Shown here piece by piece: positions 1-8,082 of a stretch of DNA of 64,000 nt; the stretch's first letter is position 1; the number at the start of each line of letters is the position of its first letter. Below the pieces are notes generated by a model. The model saw nothing but the letters and a program-made list of their open reading frames with translations. It was not told the DNA's origin and ran no database searches. Location of the stretch: positions 62,001 to 126,000 of the forward strand of contig QFPM01000003.1 in the NCBI GenBank assembly GCA_003248655.1, in the 5' to 3' direction. Made by a program: the position numbers and the translations under genes. Source of the DNA: Microbacterium sp. GTDB taxonomy: Bacteria; Actinomycetota; Actinomycetes; Actinomycetales; Microbacteriaceae.

Positions 1-182
1 GCGGGCCGCGCATCGACCTGGCATCCGACGCGATCGTCCGCCCCGCAGGCGCGAAGCCCTACACCGCCGCGACCCGCATGTACGGCTACGTCGAGTCGCA
101 CCTGCTGTGGGCGTGGGACATCGCCGCCCTCGGCGGTGGCCTGGCCGCGCACGCGTCGGCGCGACTGGCGCGCGTCGAATGA
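1..182 (+). CDS. Nitrobindin-like (FABP family) heme-binding beta-barrel protein, C-terminal fragment
   Basis: This is the last 59 residues of a gene that begins before the window; the reading frame starts at base 3. The end resembles the C-terminal strands of actinobacterial nitrobindin-like proteins (THAP4/FABP-type heme-binding barrel): the stretches TRMYGYVESHLLWAWD and HASARLARVE match the family's closing strands as I remember them. These proteins are thought to bind heme and interact with NO or peroxynitrite. Its stop overlaps the start of the YgfZ gene (ATGA), so the two are translationally coupled. The call rests on a short fragment. Confidence 0.6.
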   Translation, partial: GPRIDLASDAIVRPAGAKPYTAATRMYGYVESHLLWAWDIAALGGGLAAHASARLARVE

Positions 183-1264
183 GCGGCGTCGCTGATCCGT
201 TCGCCGCAGTTCCCGGCGCGGTCGTCGACGACGACGGGCTCGCGCACCTCGGATCGCCCGCGCGCGAGCAGCGCGATCTCGCCGTCGGCCTGGCGCTCGC
301 GCCGCTCGCCGCGCGCGCCGTGATCATCGTCTCCGGCCCCGACCGGCTGACATGGCTCGATTCGATCACGTCGCAGGCGCTCGCGGGACTGGCGCGCGGT
401 GAGAGCACGGAGCTGCTCGTCCTCGATCCCCAGGGGCACGTCGAGCACGCCGCGGGCGTCGTCGACGACGGTGAGCGTACCTGGCTCATCGTCGACCGCA
501 GTCGCGCCGAGAGCCTGCTCGGGTGGCTGATGCGCATGCGCTTCCGCCTGCGGGTCGACCCGCGGGCATCCATAGATCATCACGTCGTCGCGGGGACGGC
601 CGCCGCTGTGGCGGCGCTCCGTGCGGATGCCGTGTGGCACGACCCGTGGCCCGGCATCCTGCCGGGCGGCTGGGGCTACGCGGGCGCCGACCCGCACCCT
701 GGCGCGGAGCGTGACTGGAGCGAAGCGATCGTCGACGAGGCCGAGTACGCGCGGTTGATGCGGGCCGCCGCATCCGGAGAGCAGCCCCTCGCGGGTTACC
801 TCGCTGCCGACGCTCTGCGCGTCGCGGCGTGGCGACCGAGCGCCGCGCGCGAGGCCGACGGACGGACGCTCCCGCACGAGGTTGACTGGCTCCGCACCGC
901 CGTGCACCTCGAGAAGGGCTGCTACCGCGGGCAGGAGACGGTCGCGAAGGTGCACAATCTCGGGCATCCGCCGCGCCGGCTCGCGCTCTTGCAGCTCGAC
1001 GGGAGCGGCGGCGCACTGCCGCAACCCGGCGCTGAGGTGACCCTCGACGGTGAGACGGTCGGCACGGTGACCTCGGTCTCACGTCACCACGACGAGGGAC
1101 CGATCGCGCTGGCCCTCCTCGCCCGGCGCACCCCGGTCGACGCCGACCTCGTCGTCGGCGCGGACGATGGCCCGGTCGCAGCCGCCCAGGAGGTCATCGT
1201 GCCGCCGGATGCCGGCCGCACGGCATCCGTTCCGCGGCTTCCGCGGCTCTCGCGACGGCGCTGA
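179..1264 (+). CDS. ygfZ: YgfZ/GcvT-fold folate-binding protein
   Basis: 361 residues. YgfZ proteins bind tetrahydrofolate and help maintain or repair Fe-S clusters in the cytoplasm. The diagnostic signature K-G-C-Y-x-G-Q-E is present (EKGCYRGQETVAKVHN, around residues 243-258), with the conserved cysteine. The reading frame is open further upstream to base 107, but the ATG at 179 overlaps the stop of the preceding gene as ATGA and gives the family's normal N terminus. The pair with a nitrobindin-like gene is common in actinobacteria. The FUSC gene follows 11 bp later on the same strand. Confidence 0.88.
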   Translation: MSGVADPFAAVPGAVVDDDGLAHLGSPAREQRDLAVGLALAPLAARAVIIVSGPDRLTWLDSITSQALAGLARGESTELLVLDPQGHVEHAAGVVDDGERTWLIVDRSRAESLLGWLMRMRFRLRVDPRASIDHHVVAGTAAAVAALRADAVWHDPWPGILPGGWGYAGADPHPGAERDWSEAIVDEAEYARLMRAAASGEQPLAGYLAADALRVAAWRPSAAREADGRTLPHEVDWLRTAVHLEKGCYRGQETVAKVHNLGHPPRRLALLQLDGSGGALPQPGAEVTLDGETVGTVTSVSRHHDEGPIALALLARRTPVDADLVVGADDGPVAAAQEVIVPPDAGRTASVPRLPRLSRRR

Positions 1265-1275
1265 GCGACCCGCGA

Positions 1276-2385
1276 ATGAACGCGCACCCGCCCACGACCG
1301 GCACGATCGCCGTGCCCGGCGGATGGCGGTCACGGGTCGCGATGCGCGCACGTTTCGAGCGCGTGCGCGACTCGCTGCCGGCGATCGCGCAGATCGTGAT
1401 CGCTGCGACGGCCGCGTTCGCGTTCGCGCACTACGTGCTGGGCCACCCGGCTCCGCTTCTGGCCGCGACGGTGACGATCTCGAGTCTGGGGCTCGTGCGC
1501 GACGCGCGGCCCCGCCGCGTGCTCGAGACCGTGGTGGGCATGGTCCTCGGCATCCTCATCGCGGAGATCATCGTGCTGATCGCCGGAATCGGATGGTGGC
1601 AGCTCGCCCTCACCCTCGCCGCGAGCCTCGTCGTCGCGCGGCTCGCGTCGGAACAGCCCGCGTTCGCGATCGCGGCGGCGCTGCAGTCCGCGATCGTCAT
1701 GGTGATCCCGACGAGCGTGCCGTTTCTGCGGCCGCTCGACGGGCTCGTCGGAGGAGTGGCGGCGCTGCTCGTGACCGCCCTCGTGCCGCGCAGTCCGCTC
1801 CGCACTGTCACGCGCGAGGGCGTCGCCGCGTTCGCTGAGTTCGACAGCACGGTCTCGACCCTCGTGCAGGCGCTGCGCCGGGCCGACCGCGGGCGCGCCG
1901 ATCGAGGCCTGGCGAAAGCGCGGGCGCTTCAGACGCCCGTCGACACCTGGCGCGCGGGCATCGAATCGGGTGCCGCGATCTCGCGCATCTCACCCTTTCT
2001 GCGTCGTCAGTACGCCGAGTTCGAGCGGCAGGATCGCATTCGCGCGCAACTCGACCTCGCGAGCCGCAACCTCCGGGTGATCGCGCGTCGCACCGTCTAC
2101 GTGACCGATGACGGCGTTGCCCGCCCGGTCGCCGCGGGGCTGCTGTCGGAGCTCGCTGCGGGAGCCCGCCTCATCGCCGAGTCTCTGACGGACATCTCGT
2201 ACGAGCCCGCCGGGCGCGAGGCCGTGCGCGCCGTCGCCGCGCGCCTGGACCCGACGGTGCTCGCGGCGGGAAGCTCGAGCGTCGACCAGAACCTCATCGG
2301 GGCCCTCCGCCCCCTCGCCGTCGACCTGATGACCGCGGCCGGCATGCCCGCCGCCGACGCCCGGGCCGCCCTCCCGCGCGTCTGA
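1276..2385 (+). CDS. FUSC-family (aromatic acid exporter-like) membrane protein
   Basis: 369 residues. The first 150 residues hold about four to five hydrophobic segments (IAQIVIAATAAFAFAHYVLG, an IAEIIVLIAGI segment and others), followed by a long soluble, charged part. This layout fits the fusaric-acid-resistance/ArAE superfamily, inner-membrane proteins linked to efflux of aromatic acids. The substrate is unknown. It starts 11 bp after ygfZ. A run of 19 cytosines follows immediately after the TGA stop, and beyond that lies a long inverted repeat shared with the convergent methyltransferase gene. Confidence 0.75.
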   Translation: MNAHPPTTGTIAVPGGWRSRVAMRARFERVRDSLPAIAQIVIAATAAFAFAHYVLGHPAPLLAATVTISSLGLVRDARPRRVLETVVGMVLGILIAEIIVLIAGIGWWQLALTLAASLVVARLASEQPAFAIAAALQSAIVMVIPTSVPFLRPLDGLVGGVAALLVTALVPRSPLRTVTREGVAAFAEFDSTVSTLVQALRRADRGRADRGLAKARALQTPVDTWRAGIESGAAISRISPFLRRQYAEFERQDRIRAQLDLASRNLRVIARRTVYVTDDGVARPVAAGLLSELAAGARLIAESLTDISYEPAGREAVRAVAARLDPTVLAAGSSSVDQNLIGALRPLAVDLMTAAGMPAADARAALPRV

Positions 2386-2404
2386 CCCCCCCCCCCCCCC
2401 CCCC
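2386..2404. repeat. Homopolymer run of 19 C
   Basis: Nineteen consecutive cytosines begin directly after the stop codon of the FUSC gene and run into a long palindrome. Runs of this length are slippage-prone in replication and in sequencing, so the true length in the cell population may vary. It lies outside any coding sequence. Confidence 0.95.
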
Positions 2405-2476
2405 GCGAGACCCGGTCTGTGCGTCGAGATGCGCGTTCGTGAACGTACGGTTCGACGCAGAAACCGGGTCTCGCGG
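2403..2476. terminator. Long near-perfect inverted repeat between convergent genes
   Basis: The left arm CCGCGAGACCCGGT (2403-2416) is matched by ACCGGGTCTCGCGG (2463-2476). Pairing continues inwards through GCGTCGA (2421-2427) and TCGACGC (2452-2458) to a central CGTTC-GT-GAACG. The whole 74-nt element can fold into one long hairpin. It sits between the ends of two convergent genes, so it probably acts as a bidirectional terminator. Its length and near-symmetry also suggest a dispersed palindromic element. No T-tract follows. Confidence 0.6.
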
Positions 2477-2490
2477 AGGAGGGAGGGAGG

Positions 2491-3315
2491 TCAGCGGGGG
2501 GCGACGACGGACCAGGGGACGGTCAGCTCGCCCAGACGCCAGCGGGCGCGCGAGCGCACCGGCCACCCTGCGGCGGACAGCGCGCCGAGCGCGGTGCGCC
2601 AGCGGTGTTCCGAGCCGAAGGCCGAGGATGCGGCGGCGCGCACCCACTCCGACTCGAGCGCGGCGATGAACTCGTGCGCGCCTTCGCCCGGGACGTTCCG
2701 GTGGATCAGCGCCTTCGGCAGCCGCTCGGCCGCGACGGCGGGAGATTCGAGCCCCGCAAGCCGCAGCGACAGCGTGAGGCTGCGCGGCACGGCATCCGCG
2801 CCGATCTCGATCCACGTGCAGACGCGCCCGAGCTCGTCGCACGTTCCCTCGACGAGGATGCCGTCCGGCTGCAGCCGCGCGGCCATGCGCGCCCAGGCAT
2901 CCGGCACCTCGGCTTCGTCGTACTGCCGCAGCACGTTGAACGCGCGGATGAGCGCGGCGCGGCGCCCGCCCGGCGCAGGAACCTCGAACCCGCCGCGCGC
3001 GAACGACACCCGGGCGTCGGCGGCGAAGGGGGTCCGCCCCGCCCGCACCTCGGCGAGCTGGGCATCCGCGCGCGCGACGCGGCCGGGATCGATCTCGAGC
3101 CCGAGCACGTCGACGTCCGGGCGCGTGCTGCGCAGGCGCTCTTCGAGCTCGAGGGTCGTCACGGCGCTCGCGCCGTAGCCGAGGTCGACGACGAACGGGT
3201 CGTCCGCGCGGCGCAGCGCCGGATGCCGGGCGATCCATCGATCGACGCGCCGCAAGCGGTTCGTGTTAGTCGTGCCGCGCGTGATCTGGCCGACGGCACC
3301 GCGAACGCGAGACAT
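2491..3315 (-). CDS. Class I SAM-dependent methyltransferase-like protein
   Basis: 274 residues. A Rossmann-type motif I is visible as VVDLGYGASAVTTLE (about residues 42-56), followed by an acidic strand end, VLGLEID (about residues 73-79), where the ribose of SAM would be held. The rest is rich in Arg and Ala and gives no substrate clue. Proteins of this type are conserved beside the phosphoglycerate mutase gene in related actinobacteria. It is divergent from gpmA, with only about 40 bp between starts, and convergent with the FUSC gene. Confidence 0.7.
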   Translation of the reverse strand: MSRVRGAVGQITRGTTNTNRLRRVDRWIARHPALRRADDPFVVDLGYGASAVTTLELEERLRSTRPDVDVLGLEIDPGRVARADAQLAEVRAGRTPFAADARVSFARGGFEVPAPGGRRAALIRAFNVLRQYDEAEVPDAWARMAARLQPDGILVEGTCDELGRVCTWIEIGADAVPRSLTLSLRLAGLESPAVAAERLPKALIHRNVPGEGAHEFIAALESEWVRAAASSAFGSEHRWRTALGALSAAGWPVRSRARWRLGELTVPWSVVAPR

Positions 3316-3356
3316 GCCCCCATGATGCCAGCGGCGCGGTGGGTAGGATGGCGACC

Positions 3357-4106
3357 ATGACCGCTCCCTACACGCTGATCCTCCTCCGCCACGGCCAGAG
3401 CGAGTGGAACAAGACCAATCAGTTCACCGGATGGGTGGATGTCCGCCTGACCGAGCAGGGGCGCGGCGAGGCGGCGCGCGGCGGCGAGCTGCTGAAGGAG
3501 TCCGGCATCCTGCCCGATGTCCTGCACACCTCGGTGTTGAGCCGCGCCATCCAGACCGCGAACATCGCGCTGGATACCGCCGACCGGCTGTGGATCCCGG
3601 TGAAGCGCTCGTGGCGCCTCAACGAACGCCACTACGGTGCGTTGCAGGGCAAGGACAAGGCGCAGACCCTCGAAGAGTTCGGTAACGAGCAGTTCATGCT
3701 GTGGCGCCGTTCGTTCGACGTGCCGCCGCCGCCGCTTCCCGCCGATGACCCGTACAGCCAGGTCGGCGACCCGCGCTACGTCGGCATCGACGGCGAGGTG
3801 CCCGACACCGAGTCGCTCAAGATCGTCATCGACCGGATGCTGCCGTACTGGGAATCCGACATCAAGCCCGACCTCGCGGCAGGCAAGACGGTGCTCGTCA
3901 CGGCGCACGGCAACTCGCTGCGCGGACTCGTGAAGCACCTCGACGGCATCAGCGATGCGGATATCGCGGAACTCAACATCCCGACCGGCATCCCGCTCGT
4001 GTACCGCCTCGGCGAAGATTTCACCCCGCTCGAGCCGGCGTTCTACCTCGACCCCGAGGCGGCTGCGGCAGGCGCGGCGGCCGTCGCGAACCAGGGCAAG
4101 AAGTAG
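3357..4106 (+). CDS. gpmA: 2,3-bisphosphoglycerate-dependent phosphoglycerate mutase
   Basis: 249 residues, the usual length. It interconverts 3- and 2-phosphoglycerate in glycolysis and gluconeogenesis. The phosphohistidine motif LLRHGQSEWN lies near residue 9, the substrate loop RLNERHYGALQG near residues 87-98, and the second histidine in VTAHGNSLRG near residue 183. The frame also has ATGs at 3339 and 3348. The start at 3357 is preferred because TAGGAT (3344-3349) sits 7 nt before it, the leaderless pattern seen throughout the window. Confidence 0.95.
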   Translation: MTAPYTLILLRHGQSEWNKTNQFTGWVDVRLTEQGRGEAARGGELLKESGILPDVLHTSVLSRAIQTANIALDTADRLWIPVKRSWRLNERHYGALQGKDKAQTLEEFGNEQFMLWRRSFDVPPPPLPADDPYSQVGDPRYVGIDGEVPDTESLKIVIDRMLPYWESDIKPDLAAGKTVLVTAHGNSLRGLVKHLDGISDADIAELNIPTGIPLVYRLGEDFTPLEPAFYLDPEAAAAGAAAVANQGKK

Positions 4107-4113
4107 CCGTGGC

Positions 4114-4147
4114 GGCGGCCCACCCGGTGACCCGGGCAAGGGCCGCC
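4114..4147. terminator. GC hairpin between convergent gpmA and phoU
   Basis: GGCGGCCC (4114-4121) pairs with GGGCCGCC (4140-4147) around an 18-nt loop. There is no T-tract. The position between two gene ends suggests a shared transcription end. Confidence 0.5.
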
Positions 4148-4151
4148 CCGG

Positions 4152-4847
4152 TCACTTGGTCGGCTGCTCGCCCGTCGCGAGGAGGCTGGCGATGCTGTCG
4201 GTGTCGGCCGTCCACTCACCCGTCGCAAGGTAGGCGACCTTCTTCGCCACCGATCCGGCGTGGTCGGCGAAGCGCTCGTGGTAGCGGCTTGCGAGGGTCG
4301 CGTCGACCGTCGCACCGGCCTCGCCCTGCCAGTTCTCGCTGAGCACCTTCTCGAACACGGCGAGGTGGTGGTCATCGAGCTGGTCATCGAGCGTGCGGAT
4401 GGTCTCGACGAGCGTGAGGTCCTCGGTGCGCAGCAGCTCGGTGAGCGTGCGCGCGACCTCGACGTCGAGCTCACCCATCTTCTTGAACGTTCCCTTGAGG
4501 CCCTTGGGGATCGCCCGCTCGGGGAAGCGCATGCGGGTGAGCTGGGCGATGTGCTCGGCGATGTCGCCCATGCGCTCGAGCGACGCGCTCACGCGGAGCG
4601 CGGCGACGACGATGCGCAGGTCACGGGCAACCGGCTGTTGACGGGCGAGGATCTGGATCGCGAGCTCATCGAGTGCGATGGCCTTCTCGTCGATGACCTC
4701 GTCGGCGTCGATGACCTCTTCGGCCAGCGCCACATCGCTCGTGCCGAACGCACGGGTCGCCTTCTCGATCGCGACGGTCACGAGCTCGGAGATCTCGACC
4801 AGACGCGACTGCACGTCCTCTAGCGACTGGTGGAACACTTCGCGCAT
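4152..4847 (-). CDS. phoU: Phosphate signalling complex protein PhoU
   Basis: 231 residues. PhoU damps the phosphate two-component system and modulates the Pst transporter. It has the two three-helix PhoU repeats, each with the metal-binding E-x-x-x-D-x(2,3)-E type motif: DADEVIDEKA around residues 48-57, and RDLRIVVAALRVSASLERMGDIAEHI around 75-100. The ATG at 4847 gives the family N terminus MREVFHQSLEDVQ; the longer open frame upstream has no matching content. It diverges from senX3-regX3, the conserved actinobacterial arrangement. Confidence 0.93.
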   Translation of the reverse strand: MREVFHQSLEDVQSRLVEISELVTVAIEKATRAFGTSDVALAEEVIDADEVIDEKAIALDELAIQILARQQPVARDLRIVVAALRVSASLERMGDIAEHIAQLTRMRFPERAIPKGLKGTFKKMGELDVEVARTLTELLRTEDLTLVETIRTLDDQLDDHHLAVFEKVLSENWQGEAGATVDATLASRYHERFADHAGSVAKKVAYLATGEWTADTDSIASLLATGEQPTK

Positions 4848-5021
4848 CTGCAGAACCTCTCCTCGGAGTTCTCGGGGGCGGGCAGCGCCCGCACGACCGG
4901 GCCGATCCTCCCGCCCGAAGGTTAACGAACGGTGCTCCCTCGGTGAACAGTGCCCGCGAAGGGCGGGTGGTGGCGAGGGATACGTCTGCGGCGGCCGTGC
5001 CCCCACCCTACGCTGGTGAGC

Positions 5022-6233
5022 ATGGACTCGACGCACGTCGCGATCGTCGCTCTCGTCGTGGGCGGCGTCATCGGCGGTGGCCTCTCGGCGCTCGTGCTGG
5101 TGGCACTTCGTGTCCGCGACCGCGCAAACATCGAAGCATCGCTCGACCTGCCCGAGGGGGCGCGCGCGGTCCTGCACGGAATGGACGAGGTCGCCGTCGT
5201 CGTGGACGCATCGCTGCAGGTCGTCGCATCCTCCGACGCGGCCGACCTCTTCGGCATGCGCACGGGCACCTCCTTGCCGGGTGACGAGCTGCGCGGTCTC
5301 GTGCGTCAGACCAGACGCACCGAGCACGCAGAGACCGAGACGCTGCGGCTGCGGCGCGGGGTCGAGTTGCGCCTCGTGACGGCGCGGGCGAGCGTCATCA
5401 CGCCGCGCCTGACCCTCATCGTCATCCGCGATATCACCGAGCACGAGCGCGTCGAAGAGATGCGCCGCGACTTCGTGTCGAACACGAGCCACGAACTGAA
5501 GACTCCCGTGGGTGCGGTGACGCTGCTCGCCGAGGCGATCGACTCAGCCGCCGACGACCCCGATCAGGTGCGCCACTTCGCGAGTCGGCTCAGCGCAGAG
5601 GCGGCTCGGCTCGCGCAGCTCACCTCCCGCATCATGAACCTGTCGCGTCTGCAGGCGGCGGATGATCTCACCGATCTTCGCGACGTCTCGGTCGACGAAG
5701 TGGTCGCCGCGGCGATCGAGTCGCAGGCGATCGCGGCGGATGCCGTCGGCATCCAGATCGTCCGTGGAGGCGCGCGCGGCGCGTACGTCCGCGGCGACGT
5801 GCAGGTGCTCACCGAGGCGATCGCGAACCTCGTCGCGAACGCTGTCGCGTACTCGCCGCACGGCGCGCAGGTCGGTGTCGGCGTCCGCGCCGAAGCCGGG
5901 ACGGTCGAGATCGCGGTCACCGATCGCGGAATCGGAATTGCCGAAGGCGAGCAGCAGCGCATCTTCGAGCGGTTCTACCGCGCGGACCAGGCACGCTCCC
6001 GCCGCACGGGAGGCACGGGCCTGGGGCTTTCGATCGTCAAGTACGCCGTGCAACGTCACGGCGGCGAGATCGAGGTGTGGTCGCGGCCCGGCCGCGGATC
6101 GACCTTCACCGTGCGCCTGCCTGCCATCGCCGCACCCGACGGCATCCCGGCGAAAGGCAAGCGCCGCATGAAGCCCAAGAAGAAGTCCAAGGATGTCCGC
6201 GCCCTGTCGCGGACGAAGGGAGACCCCGAATGA
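5022..6233 (+). CDS. senX3: Phosphate-sensing histidine kinase SenX3
   Basis: 403 residues. There is one N-terminal membrane segment (about residues 6-28), a PAS-like region, and then the H-box FVSNTSHELKTPVGAV with the phosphoacceptor His near residue 158. The N-box LVANAVAYSPHG, the G-boxes DRGIGIAEG and GGTGLGLSIVKY close a HATPase domain. The last 25 residues are very basic (KGKRRMKPKKKSK), an unusual tail. The ATG at 5022 lies 7 nt after TACGCT, so a leaderless start is likely. Its stop overlaps the regX3 start (ATGA). Confidence 0.92.
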   Translation: MDSTHVAIVALVVGGVIGGGLSALVLVALRVRDRANIEASLDLPEGARAVLHGMDEVAVVVDASLQVVASSDAADLFGMRTGTSLPGDELRGLVRQTRRTEHAETETLRLRRGVELRLVTARASVITPRLTLIVIRDITEHERVEEMRRDFVSNTSHELKTPVGAVTLLAEAIDSAADDPDQVRHFASRLSAEAARLAQLTSRIMNLSRLQAADDLTDLRDVSVDEVVAAAIESQAIAADAVGIQIVRGGARGAYVRGDVQVLTEAIANLVANAVAYSPHGAQVGVGVRAEAGTVEIAVTDRGIGIAEGEQQRIFERFYRADQARSRRTGGTGLGLSIVKYAVQRHGGEIEVWSRPGRGSTFTVRLPAIAAPDGIPAKGKRRMKPKKKSKDVRALSRTKGDPE

Positions 6234-6913
6234 CCCGCGTCCTGATCGTCGAGGACGAGCCCGATCTCGCCGACCCGCTGGCCTACCTCCTGCGCCGCGA
6301 GGGGTTTGACGTCGAGATCGCCGAAGACGGCCCGGCAGCACTCGAGGCGTTCGCCTCGCGCGGTGCCGACATCGTCCTGCTCGACCTCATGCTGCCGGGG
6401 ATGCCCGGCACAGAGGTGTGCCGCCTCATCCGCACCACCTCCAAGTCGCCGATCATCATGCTGACGGCGAAGGATTCAGAGGTCGACATCGTCGTCGGCC
6501 TCGAGCTCGGCGCCGACGACTACGTCACGAAGCCCTACTCGTCGCGTGAGCTGCTGGCCCGCATGCGGGCCGTGATGCGGCGGGCGCAGACGCCCGAGGT
6601 CGATCTCGACGAGCGCGTCATCGACGGAGGGCGCGTCGTCATCGACCTCGACCGGCACACCGTCGCGGTCGACGGCGACGTCATCCCGATGCCTCTCAAG
6701 GAGTTCGAGCTGCTCGAGGTGCTCATGCGCAACGCGGGGCGGGTGCTGACCCGCGGTCAGCTCATCGACCGCGTGTGGGGGAGCGACTACTTCGGCGACA
6801 CGAAGACGCTCGACGTGCACATCAAGCGCATTCGCTCACGCATCGAGCAGAACCCGTCGGAGCCGGTCATGCTCCTGACGGTGCGCGGGCTGGGCTATCG
6901 CTTCGAGGCGTGA
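6230..6913 (+). CDS. regX3: OmpR/PhoB-family response regulator RegX3
   Basis: 227 residues. The receiver domain has the acidic pair in VEDEPDL, the phosphoacceptor Asp in VLLDLMLPG (near residue 51) and Lys in YVTKPYS (near residue 101). The C-terminal winged helix ends with the usual HIKRIRSRIE and GLGYRFE motifs. It activates phosphate-starvation genes in actinobacteria. It is coupled to senX3 by a 4-bp overlap. Confidence 0.93.
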   Translation: MTRVLIVEDEPDLADPLAYLLRREGFDVEIAEDGPAALEAFASRGADIVLLDLMLPGMPGTEVCRLIRTTSKSPIIMLTAKDSEVDIVVGLELGADDYVTKPYSSRELLARMRAVMRRAQTPEVDLDERVIDGGRVVIDLDRHTVAVDGDVIPMPLKEFELLEVLMRNAGRVLTRGQLIDRVWGSDYFGDTKTLDVHIKRIRSRIEQNPSEPVMLLTVRGLGYRFEA

Positions 6914-6950
6914 GCGCGACCCGGCGACGGGTCAGGACGAGGGCGACGCG

Positions 6951-7418
6951 TCAGGACTCGGGGACGAACGGTGCGAGGTAGTCGAGCGCGCCGTCGAGAA
7001 CCGGGACGTCCTGTCGCACGCCTTCGCCGTCGCCCGACTGGAACGTGACGCCGATATCGGCACCGGCCTGCGTGTCGAGGCCCTCGAACAGCAGCGGGTC
7101 GGTGCCGTCGAAGCCGAGGCTGACGCTCGATCGGGCGGGAACGCGCACGGTCTGGGTGTCGCCGTCGATGCCGACGAGAAGCGTCTGCGTCTTGTCGGTG
7201 TCGTTGACGATCGCGGCGAGGAAGTTCGCGGACGCGCCTGACTTGTCGGTCACGAGGAGGGCGTTTCGCACTGTGAGCGGGCCGGACGGCGGAATGTTCA
7301 CACCATCGGATGCCGAGTAGGGAATGGTCGTGGCCTGCGTCGAGACCAGACCGCACCCCGTGGTGCCCAGAAGCACGACGGCGGCAAGGGCGACGGGTGC
7401 GAGACGGCGCAGGTTCAC
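6951..7418 (-). CDS. Secreted lipoprotein, LpqE-like
   Basis: 155 residues. A signal sequence (MNLRRLAPVALAAVVLLG) leads to a lipobox with the lipidated Cys at residue 22 (GTTGC). The mature part has a beta-rich pattern with VRNALLVTDKSG and FLAAIVNDTDKTQTL, recalling the copper-chaperone-like fold of actinobacterial LpqE lipoproteins. That resemblance is from memory and the function is unknown. Its position between regX3 and carD is conserved in relatives. It is oriented towards regX3 and diverges from carD. Confidence 0.7.
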   Translation of the reverse strand: MNLRRLAPVALAAVVLLGTTGCGLVSTQATTIPYSASDGVNIPPSGPLTVRNALLVTDKSGASANFLAAIVNDTDKTQTLLVGIDGDTQTVRVPARSSVSLGFDGTDPLLFEGLDTQAGADIGVTFQSGDGEGVRQDVPVLDGALDYLAPFVPES

Positions 7419-7588
7419 AGATCCTCCTGAGGCGGGACACGGCGGTTCGCGGCGGTTGCCGCGCGGACGGTGCGAACTCCATTCTAGGGGGCGTCATCCG
7501 CGCCACACGGCGCGTCGGGGGCCCAGACGGCGAACCTTAGCGTATGCCGCCTGTGGTATTCTGGAGGTTGCCGAAAGGACATAACTGC

Positions 7589-8071
7589 ATGCTTTTTGAG
7601 GTTGGCGAGACGGTCGTCTATCCGCACCACGGGGCCGCAACGATCATCGAGGTCAAAGACCGGATCATCAAGGGCGAGACCAAGAAGTACCTGAAGCTGA
7701 ACGTCACGCAGGGAGACCTCATCATCGAGGTCCCGGCCGACAACGTCGATCTGGTCGGCGTCCGCGACGTGATCGGCAAGGACGGTCTCGAGCGCGTCTT
7801 CGACGTGCTGCGCGCGGAGTTCACCGAAGAGCCCACGAACTGGTCGCGCCGCTACAAGGCGAACCTCGAGAAGCTCGCGTCGGGCGATGTCATCAAGGTG
7901 TCCGAGGTCGTCCGCGACCTGTGGCGCCGCGATCAGGACCGCGGTCTGTCCGCCGGTGAGAAGCGGATGCTGGCGAAGGCGCGCCAGATCCTCGTGTCCG
8001 AGATCGCGCTCGCGCTGAAGGCCGACGAAGACCACGCCGGCGGCGTGCTCGACGAGGTCCTCGCGAGCTGA
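7589..8071 (+). CDS. carD: CarD-family RNA polymerase-binding transcriptional regulator
   Basis: 160 residues. CarD binds the RNA polymerase beta subunit and stabilises open complexes, notably at rRNA promoters. The N-terminal Tudor-like domain starts FEVGETVVYPHHGAATI. The C-terminal helical DNA-binding part contains the key Trp region (NWSRRYKANLEKLASGD, about residues 83-99). The ATG at 7589 has a Shine-Dalgarno GAAAGGA (7573-7579), and TATTCT (7557-7562) is a likely -10. The ORF extends further upstream, but only this start gives the family N terminus. ispDF follows 11 bp downstream. Confidence 0.95.
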   Translation: MLFEVGETVVYPHHGAATIIEVKDRIIKGETKKYLKLNVTQGDLIIEVPADNVDLVGVRDVIGKDGLERVFDVLRAEFTEEPTNWSRRYKANLEKLASGDVIKVSEVVRDLWRRDQDRGLSAGEKRMLAKARQILVSEIALALKADEDHAGGVLDEVLAS

Positions 8072-8082
8072 CGCGTCCTGCC

